A DNA stretch of 64,000 nucleotides. Origin: Enhydrobacter sp. Lineage in GTDB: Bacteria; Pseudomonadota; Alphaproteobacteria; Reyranellales; Reyranellaceae. The position numbers and the translations under genes were made by a program. Where the stretch lies: the NCBI GenBank assembly GCA_025808875.1, contig CP075528.1:4710473-4774472 (forward strand), in the 5' to 3' direction. Shown piece by piece: positions 8,261 to 16,550 of the stretch. The notes under the pieces were generated by a model. That model saw nothing but the letters and a program-made list of their open reading frames with translations. It was not told where the DNA came from and searched no databases. Numbering within the stretch: the first letter of the stretch is position 1; each line of letters starts with the position of its first letter.

Positions 8261-9204
8261 AGATACTGATCCTGGGGGCCGGTGCCGTTGGCGGCTACTG
8301 GGGCGCTCGCCTGCACCAGGCCGGCGTCGACGTCACCTTCCTGCTGCGCGAGAAGCGTGCCGAGAAGGTGCGGCGCGAAGGCCTGGTGGTCAAGAGTCCG
8401 AAGGGCGACGCGGTCGTCCCGGTCAAGGTCGTGACCGGCGGCGGCGAGGGCGGTCCTTATGACGTCGTGGTGCTGGCCTGCAAGGGCTACGACCTCGATT
8501 CGGCGATGGAGTCGATCGCGCCGGCGGTCGGCCGAGATACCGTCATCGTGCCGATGCTGAACGGCCACATCCACTTCGCCACGCTCGACGCCAGGTTCGG
8601 CGCGGAGCGTGTGGCCGGGGGGTTGGCGCGCATTTCCGGCATGCTGGGCCCCAACGGCGAAATCCTCCACAGCGGGCCGTCGGGCGTGTCGTTCGGCGAG
8701 CGCGACGGCACGCCGGCGCGGCCGGCGTTGGTGGCGCTGGACGCGGCCTGCAAGAAGGCCGGGATCGACGGCGGCCTCAACCCGAACATCAACCAGGATC
8801 TCTGGGACAAGTGGGTCATGCTGGCGACCATCGCCGGCATGTGCGCGGCCATGCGGGGCAATGTCGGCGACATCGTCGCCAGCGAGGACGGCGCGGCGCT
8901 GATGCTCGAGACGCTGGAGGAAAGCCGCAGGGTCGCGGCCGCCGAAGGCTATCCGCCGAGCGACAAGGTAATCGCCAATCTCAAGGCAACACTGACGGCC
9001 AAGGGCGCCAAGACCGTCGCCTCGATCCTCGGCGACATGGAGAAGGGCGGCCGGGCGGAGGGTCCGCAGATCGTCGGCGACATGCTCGCCCGCGCACGAA
9101 AGGCCGGCATCGCTGCGCCCAACCTGCGCTTCGCCTATGCCCATCTGCAAACCTACGAGACGCGCCGTGGTCGCGGCGGTCTCAAGCAGGGAGAGAGCGC
9201 GTGA
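8257..9204 (+). CDS. 2-dehydropantoate 2-reductase-like protein, copy 1
   Basis: An NADP-binding reductase of the ApbA/PanE family, 315 residues. The N-terminal Rossmann motif KILILGAGAVGGYWGARL is clear and the C-terminal helical domain is complete. The conserved family lysine is kept in QDLWDKWVMLAT, but the Asn four residues later in the classic KxxxN motif is Leu, so true ketopantoate reductase activity is uncertain. GTG 8257 overlaps the HAD stop. A second copy follows with another GTGA overlap; the two share most of the backbone and are clearly duplicates. It may act on another 2-oxo or 2-hydroxy acid. Confidence 0.85.
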   Translation: MKILILGAGAVGGYWGARLHQAGVDVTFLLREKRAEKVRREGLVVKSPKGDAVVPVKVVTGGGEGGPYDVVVLACKGYDLDSAMESIAPAVGRDTVIVPMLNGHIHFATLDARFGAERVAGGLARISGMLGPNGEILHSGPSGVSFGERDGTPARPALVALDAACKKAGIDGGLNPNINQDLWDKWVMLATIAGMCAAMRGNVGDIVASEDGAALMLETLEESRRVAAAEGYPPSDKVIANLKATLTAKGAKTVASILGDMEKGGRAEGPQIVGDMLARARKAGIAAPNLRFAYAHLQTYETRRGRGGLKQGESA

Positions 9205-10151
9205 AGATTCTCATCCTGGGCGCCGGCGCGATCGGCGGCTATGTCGGCGGAAGGCTGCAGCAGAGCGCCGCCGCCGACGTCACTTTCCTGGTCCGTCCGG
9301 CGAGGGGCGAGACGCTGCAACGCGACGGCCTCGTCATCAAGAGCAGGAAAGGCGACATAACGCAGAAGGTGAAGACTGCGCGAGGCGGCGCCGAGGGCGG
9401 CCCGTACGACGTCGTCCTGCTGACCTGCAAGGCCTACGATCTCGACTCGGCGATCGAGGCGATCGCGCCGGCCGTCGGCGGCGGCACGACGGTCGTTCCG
9501 TTGCTGAACGGCATGCGCCATCTCGACGTGCTCGATGCGAGGTTCGGCGCCGCTACGGTCGCCGGCGGGCTGGCGCGCATCGGGGTCGCCCTCTCACCCG
9601 AGGGCCACGTGCTGCATACCAGTCCGTTCGCGGCCGTCTCGTTCGGCGAGCGCGATGGCAAGGCGCCGCGTGCCGCGCTGGTCGCACTCGATGCCGCGAT
9701 CAAGCAGGCGGGCATCGACGGCGGCCTGCATCAGAACATCGTCCAGGATCTGTGGGACAAGTGGATCATGCTCTGCACGCTGGCGGCGATGTGCTGCCTG
9801 ATGCGCGGCACGTCCGGCGATATCCTCGAGGCGGACGAGGGCCAGACGATCGTTCTCGAGACCGTCGACGAATGCCGCAGGACGGCCGCGGCGGCCGGCT
9901 GCGATCCGGGCGAGAAGGGCATGCAGAACGTGCGTTCGTATCTCACGCAGAAGGGTTCGCGCTTCGCTGCTTCGATGCTCCACGATCTGGAAAAAGGGTC
10001 CATGGTCGAGGCCGACCATGTGGTCGGCGACATGATCGCCCGCGCGAAGAAAGCGGGAATCGCCACGCCCAATCTGCGACTCGCCTACGCCCATTTGCAG
10101 ACTTATCTCGCCCGCCGAGCCCGTGGCGGTATCGGCAAGCCGGCGATGTGA
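9201..10151 (+). CDS. 2-dehydropantoate 2-reductase-like protein, copy 2
   Basis: The 316-residue tandem paralog of the previous gene. It keeps the Rossmann motif KILILGAGAIGGYVGGRL, the shared PYDVV-L-CKAYDLDSAIE block and the lysine in QDLWDKWIMLCT. Again Leu replaces the usual catalytic-site Asn at +4. GTG 9201 overlaps the stop of copy 1. The C-terminal stretch ATPNLRLAYAHLQTYLARR is nearly the same in both. Two such genes translated in tandem behind a HAD phosphatase suggest a small metabolic module rather than pantothenate synthesis alone. Confidence 0.85.
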   Translation: MKILILGAGAIGGYVGGRLQQSAAADVTFLVRPARGETLQRDGLVIKSRKGDITQKVKTARGGAEGGPYDVVLLTCKAYDLDSAIEAIAPAVGGGTTVVPLLNGMRHLDVLDARFGAATVAGGLARIGVALSPEGHVLHTSPFAAVSFGERDGKAPRAALVALDAAIKQAGIDGGLHQNIVQDLWDKWIMLCTLAAMCCLMRGTSGDILEADEGQTIVLETVDECRRTAAAAGCDPGEKGMQNVRSYLTQKGSRFAASMLHDLEKGSMVEADHVVGDMIARAKKAGIATPNLRLAYAHLQTYLARRARGGIGKPAM

Positions 10152-10287
10152 CCGTTTCGGGCCGGGTTGAAACCCAGGCCCAGCGCGCCTATCTTTGGAC
10201 ACAAGACCTCTTGGTCGTTGTGCCCGAAGAGTTTCCAGGGCGCGCTTTCACTCCTATTCGTTTGTCAAGGTCTCGAGGGGTTTCCCC

Positions 10288-10683
10288 ATGCGTGACGTCG
10301 TCCGGAGCCGAACGGCTCCCCACATCATCGTGAGCAACGCCGACTACGAGCGGCTGACCGATCTCGCCAACGCCTCGCTGCAACGCCTGCCCGAGGTGGC
10401 GCAGGAACTGTTGTCGGAGATGGATCGCGCCAAGATCGTGGACGATGCCGCGGTGCCGGCCGATGTCGTGCGCATGGGGTCGACCGTGACCTTCGAGCAG
10501 GACGACGGCCAGCGGCGCACCTTCACGCTGGTCTATCCGGTGGACGAGAGCCTCGATGAACATCGGCTCTCGGTCATGACCCCCGTCGGTGCCGCCTTGA
10601 TCGGACTTGGCGTCGGCCAATCGATCTCCTGGGCGGCGCGCGACGGCCGCCGTCACCAGCTCAAGGTGCTCGGGGTGAAGTAA
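10288..10683 (+). CDS. rnk: Rnk-like GreA/GreB-family protein (nucleoside diphosphate kinase regulator)
   Basis: A 131-residue protein with the C-terminal FKBP-like domain of GreA/GreB (MGSTVTFEQDDGQRRTFTLV ... DEHRLSVMTPVGAALIGLGV) after a short N-terminal helical part. It lacks the long GreA coiled coil, which fits Rnk, a protein that binds RNA polymerase near the secondary channel. ATG 10288 follows a GAGGGG run in the upstream sequence and is preferred; the frame is open further upstream without family similarity. It is convergent with the deacylase gene. Confidence 0.82.
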   Translation: MRDVVRSRTAPHIIVSNADYERLTDLANASLQRLPEVAQELLSEMDRAKIVDDAAVPADVVRMGSTVTFEQDDGQRRTFTLVYPVDESLDEHRLSVMTPVGAALIGLGVGQSISWAARDGRRHQLKVLGVK

Positions 10684-10690
10684 CCCCGAG
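10669..10690. other. Perfect hairpin over the rnk stop codon
   Basis: CTCGGGGT and ACCCCGAG form a perfect 8-bp stem with a 6-base loop that includes the start of the rnk TAA. It lies between two convergent genes, where a two-way terminator would be useful. No T-run follows on either strand, so it may act only as an RNA 3'-end stabiliser or a weak terminator. Confidence 0.35.
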
Positions 10691-10695
10691 GATGC

Positions 10696-12417
10696 CTATT
10701 GTGCCGCCGCGGCGAGCGTGTGTCGGCCGTGCGAGGCGTTGAAGCGATCGAGCACCCGGCCCGGCCCCCTGGCATGCCGGACGTAGTCCTTGCCGTCGAA
10801 CGTCTTCACGCCGTTGCAGAACACGCCATGCACGCCGAGCGGGCGGCGGATGGTCCGACGCCCGCCGCCCGGCAGATCGGCCAACCGTTCCGCCGGCGAG
10901 ACGCCGACTGTCGCCGGATCGAACAGCAGCAGGTCGGCGTGGGCGCCGACGGCGATGCGGCCGCGGTCGGGGATGCCATAGAGATCGGCGGGATGGCTGG
11001 TGAGGCGCCGGATACCCTCGGCGAGGTCGAAGTCGCCGCGCTCGCGCACCCAGCGCGCCAGGAAATGCAGGCCGAAGCCCGCATCGCACATGTAGATGAG
11101 ATGGGCCCCGGCATCGGAGAGCGCCACCACGCCGGCCTCGTGCTTCAGCAACCGCGCCACGCCATCGTCGCCGACATTCAGGAAGCGGCCGAGGAACGCC
11201 GTCTCGAGGTTCTCGTCGAGTGCGAGGTCGAGCATGACGTCGAGCGGATCACGGTGCTCCGCGGCGGCGATCTCGTGCAGGTAGCGATTGGTGTAGCGGG
11301 CATTGGCAGGCTTGTGCGTGGCCGCGACCATCACCCGCTCCCAGTTGCCCTGGAAGATCATGCCGGGCCGCGGCTTGCGCGCGTTTTCCCGGAACTGCTG
11401 GCGCCATGAGGCGTCGCGGAACACGGGCTCGAGCTGCTCGGGCGTGTAGGCCTTGATCGGGTCGAAAGCCGAGTGGCTGTAGAACGGGTAGGCATTCGCC
11501 ATGGTGAAGTCGAACGACAACGGCTGGCAGGGAATCTGGATATAGAGGCCGTTGCCGCGGCGCAACGCGGCAGCGCAGGCGTCGAAGATGCCGATCGCGC
11601 GCTGGGGCTCCTGCTCGTTGAACATCGCCATGCCGGTGCCCTGGAAGAACGGCCGGCCCCACTTGGCGGCCATCGGCTCCAATTCCTGCGGTGTCTTCAC
11701 GCCCGAGGCGATGGCGATCACGCCCTTGCCGCGAGGCCCCATCGCGCCCACCAACTCGTCGAGCTCCGACATCGGCGCGATGGTCGAGGGCATGGGCACT
11801 CCGCCGTATCCCGAGTGATTGAGCGAGTAGGAGGCGCCGAGCCCGATCGCGCCGTGGGCCATGGCGTCGGCCACCATGGCCTTCATCCTGGCCAGCTCCG
11901 CCGGTGTCGCTTCCTTGCGCTGTGAGGCCGCCTCGCCCATCACGGCCGTGCGAATCGTCGAATGGCCGGCCAGCACCGCGACGTTGGCGTACGGCGCGCG
12001 GCGGCGCAGCATCGCCATGTAGTCGCCGAAGCTTTCGAAATCCCAGGCGATGCCGGTGCGGAGGGCGTCCAGATCCATGCCCTCGACGACCGATAGATTG
12101 CGGATGACGAGGTCGCGCGCTGCCTGGGGAGCCGGTACGATGCCAAAGCCGCAATTGCCCATCACGGCCGTCGTCACGCCGAGCGACGGCGAGGGTGAAA
12201 GCGTGGCGTCCCACGTCACCTGCGCGTCGTAGTGGGTGTGCACGTCGACGATGCCGGGCGACAGAACGAGTCCTCCGGCGTCGACGGTTTCCGTTCCCCT
12301 GTCCCGGATGTCGCCGATGGCCGAGATCCGGCCGTCCTTGACCGCGATATCGGCCCGGCGGGGATCGTTGCCCAGGCCGTCGACGATGGTGGCGCCGCGA
12401 ATGACGAGATCGGCCAT
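10696..12417 (-). CDS. N-acyl-D-amino-acid deacylase / D-aminoacylase (amidohydrolase superfamily)
   Basis: A 573-residue metal-dependent amidohydrolase that would release D-amino acids from N-acyl or related amides. The metal motif VDVHTHYDAQ (H60, H62) follows the usual small N-terminal beta domain, and later blocks GNCGFGIVPA, GHSTIRTAVMG and ALSDAGAHLIYMCDAG match the D-aminoacylase family. The C-terminal GRIAVGAHADLLLFDPATVG closes the beta domain. It sits 2 bp behind maeB and is probably co-transcribed with it. The exact substrate is open: many such soil enzymes are annotated only from family membership. Confidence 0.87.
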   Translation of the reverse strand: MADLVIRGATIVDGLGNDPRRADIAVKDGRISAIGDIRDRGTETVDAGGLVLSPGIVDVHTHYDAQVTWDATLSPSPSLGVTTAVMGNCGFGIVPAPQAARDLVIRNLSVVEGMDLDALRTGIAWDFESFGDYMAMLRRRAPYANVAVLAGHSTIRTAVMGEAASQRKEATPAELARMKAMVADAMAHGAIGLGASYSLNHSGYGGVPMPSTIAPMSELDELVGAMGPRGKGVIAIASGVKTPQELEPMAAKWGRPFFQGTGMAMFNEQEPQRAIGIFDACAAALRRGNGLYIQIPCQPLSFDFTMANAYPFYSHSAFDPIKAYTPEQLEPVFRDASWRQQFRENARKPRPGMIFQGNWERVMVAATHKPANARYTNRYLHEIAAAEHRDPLDVMLDLALDENLETAFLGRFLNVGDDGVARLLKHEAGVVALSDAGAHLIYMCDAGFGLHFLARWVRERGDFDLAEGIRRLTSHPADLYGIPDRGRIAVGAHADLLLFDPATVGVSPAERLADLPGGGRRTIRRPLGVHGVFCNGVKTFDGKDYVRHARGPGRVLDRFNASHGRHTLAAAAQ

Positions 12418-12419
12418 CG

Positions 12420-14717
<2,298 letters not shown>

Positions 14718-14831
14718 CGTTTCACTCCCCGACAGATGGCGCATATTGGCGGCATTCGCCGTTCCGTGCCAGCTTGGCTGGCCGCAGCATGCCGCGCTGC
14801 AACGCAGAAACGCAGATCTCGATACCGCGCC

Positions 14832-15169
14832 ATGCAGGAATCGAACGACGAAGCCGCTCTCGATCGTCTGATCGGGACCCTGGGCAGCGTCGGGCGAGGC
14901 GTTGATCCGTCGTTTCTTCTGGGAAACGAGATTTGCCGTCGAGAACGCGCGTCATGGGCGAGGCCGCGACGATGCCCCCTACGTCGCGGGTTGTGCCTTC
15001 CGCTGTGTCGCCTGCTTCAACCAGACGCTGTTTGCGTTGAGCCGCTCCAAATCCACTCAACGAGAAGAGGGCGACGGCAGGCGTTGAGCGTCTGGTCAGC
15101 TATGCGGCGCGCGTCGAACGGGCGATGCATGCCGGCTTGTCGTCGCTCACGACACTGGTCGACGACTGA
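14832..15169 (+). pseudogene. Decayed nucleotidyltransferase, deleted and frameshifted copy of the gene ending at 16519
   Basis: This stretch is a broken paralog of the intact nucleotidyltransferase 0.9 kb downstream. It begins MQESNDEAALDRLIGTLGS (intact copy: MQDTNDETLLNRLVRAIGG), then jumps over roughly 150 codons, including the whole GSRARG...DYD active site. It resumes in another frame with IRRFFWETRFAVENARHGRG and then CAFRCVACFNQTLFALSR (intact: CTFRSAACLAQTLFALNR). After a further frameshift near 15055 it continues as LNEKRATAGVERLVSYAARV to a TGA at 15167-15169. About 60 bases upstream of its ATG also resemble the region upstream of the intact copy. It cannot make a working enzyme. 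Confidence 0.85.
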
Positions 15170-15187
15170 CGGCGCGTGGAAGGCGCT

Positions 15188-15451
15188 TTATTGCGGCGGC
15201 AGCTTGTTGATGCGGACCTTGGTCTTGGGCATGAACCAACTGCCCGTCTTTTGGCACGTCGCGCGGTTGTCCAGACAGTCCGAGTTGCAGGCCTGCTGCC
15301 CCTTGCTCTGCTTGACGGCCGAGCACTGGGTCGTGCAGGCACCGTACAGCGACGCGCAACTTTCGCCCGGCTTGGCAGGACGGGCGGTATTCGCTGAAGC
15401 AAGTGTCGAGAGCGCGATGAACACCAGCGTGAGGACCGAGAGCCTGAGCAC
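15188..15451 (-). CDS. Small secreted Cys-rich protein of unknown function
   Basis: An 87-residue product with a typical Sec signal peptide (MLRLSVLTLVFIALSTLASA, probable cleavage after ASA). The mature part is about 67 residues with six cysteines in the order ESC, GAC, TQC, QAC, SDC and ATC, so three disulphides are likely. It ends in a basic, Pro-containing tail. The GTG start at 15451 is supported by GGGGAGG seven bases upstream. I do not recognise the family. It sits inside the fossil duplication between the decayed and intact nucleotidyltransferases, on the opposite strand. Confidence 0.7.
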   Translation of the reverse strand: MLRLSVLTLVFIALSTLASANTARPAKPGESCASLYGACTTQCSAVKQSKGQQACNSDCLDNRATCQKTGSWFMPKTKVRINKLPPQ

Positions 15452-15577
15452 CTAATTCCTCCCCTTGGGTAGTTGCCCACTATGGCACTTGGGATTTTCA
15501 TTGCAACCGCTGTGCAATTCCCCCAATCCACCCCCAACCGGCGACATCCGGACCGTGCTAGAGGGGAGCGCACGCGA

Positions 15578-16519
15578 GTGACCCCAGTGCCCGACAGTTC
15601 GCACGCCTCGATCCCTGCCGATGCCACGCCCATGATGCGCCAATACCTGGCGATCAAGGCGGCGCAGCTTGCGAGCCGGTCGCATGTCGCGCTGCAACGC
15701 AGCTGTAGATTTGGGCAGATGCAAGACACGAACGACGAAACCCTGCTGAACCGTCTGGTCCGCGCCATCGGCGGCGTCATGGGCGTGCGCGCCATCGTGC
15801 TGGGCGGTTCGCGGGCGCGCGGCGAGGCATCGCCGGAGTCCGACTACGACATCGGCCTCTATTACGAGCCCGAGCAGCCGATCGACGTCGGCCGCCTTGC
15901 CAAGGCGATCACTCTCTTACCGGGGCCTGCAACATCCTCGGTGACGGCGATCGGCGAATGGGGGCCGTGGGTCAACGGCGGGGCCTGGCTGACGGTCGAA
16001 GGCAAGCGCGTCGACCTGCTCTATCGCGACCTCGGCAAGGTTCGCGCCGTGCTCGATGACTGTCGCGCCGGCCGTGTCGAGCGCGTCTACCAGCCCGGCC
16101 ATCCGCACGCCTTCGTGTCGTCGATCTACATGGGCGAAGTGGCGCTCTGCCGCGTGCTGTGGGATCCCGACCAGGTGATGGCGCCGCTCAGGCGGCAGTG
16201 CGATCCCTATCCCGACGCGCTGGCGGAGGCGCTGATCCGCGCTTTCTTCTGGGAGGCACGCTTTGCCCTGGAGAACGCCGCGCACGGCCGCGCCAAGGAC
16301 GATCCTGTCTATGTCGCCGGCTGCACCTTCCGCTCGGCCGCCTGCCTGGCGCAGACCTTGTTTGCGCTCAACCGCGTCTGGCTGCTCAACGAAAAGGGCG
16401 CCGTCGCGGGCGTCGAACGGCTGGCGCGCAAGCCCGCGAACTTCGCGAGCCGCGTCCAGCAAGGGGTGCCGGCGTTGATGGACCTCGTCGAGGAAACCGC
16501 CGGCCTGTTGAAAGCGTGA
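15578..16519 (+). CDS. Nucleotidyltransferase carrying a MutS-derived N-terminus
   Basis: The core is a nucleotidyltransferase of the Pol-beta/MNT type: VLGGSRARGEASPESDYDIG holds the GS motif and the DxD metal pair, and a helical C-terminal half follows (ALIRAFFWEARFALENAA). The core begins at an ATG at 15719 (266 residues). The same frame is open upstream through a copy of the mutS 5' end, reading PDSSHASIPADATPMMRQYL and then AIKAAQ. That longer version starts at GTG 15578, which has a strong GAGGGGAG nine bases before it, giving 313 residues. The ATG at 15719 has no clear ribosome site, so the chimera is the likelier product. The substrate is unknown. It ends 31 bp before mutS. Confidence 0.78.
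   Translation: MTPVPDSSHASIPADATPMMRQYLAIKAAQLASRSHVALQRSCRFGQMQDTNDETLLNRLVRAIGGVMGVRAIVLGGSRARGEASPESDYDIGLYYEPEQPIDVGRLAKAITLLPGPATSSVTAIGEWGPWVNGGAWLTVEGKRVDLLYRDLGKVRAVLDDCRAGRVERVYQPGHPHAFVSSIYMGEVALCRVLWDPDQVMAPLRRQCDPYPDALAEALIRAFFWEARFALENAAHGRAKDDPVYVAGCTFRSAACLAQTLFALNRVWLLNEKGAVAGVERLARKPANFASRVQQGVPALMDLVEETAGLLKA
15590..15666 (+). repeat. Duplicated mutS 5' segment, upstream copy
   Basis: Bases 15610-15666 are identical over 57 bp to 16589-16645 inside the start of mutS, and the 20 bases before them are similar (both contain TGCCCGACAG). Similarity stops at 15666. The next bases (GCTTGCGAGCC...) instead resemble the region upstream of the decayed nucleotidyltransferase at about 14772. 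This is the breakpoint expected of a tandem duplication of a unit [nucleotidyltransferase + mutS start]. The segment is in frame with the downstream nucleotidyltransferase. Confidence 0.9.
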
Positions 16520-16550
16520 ATCACCTCTCGTGGCGACGGTGCGACCTCCC

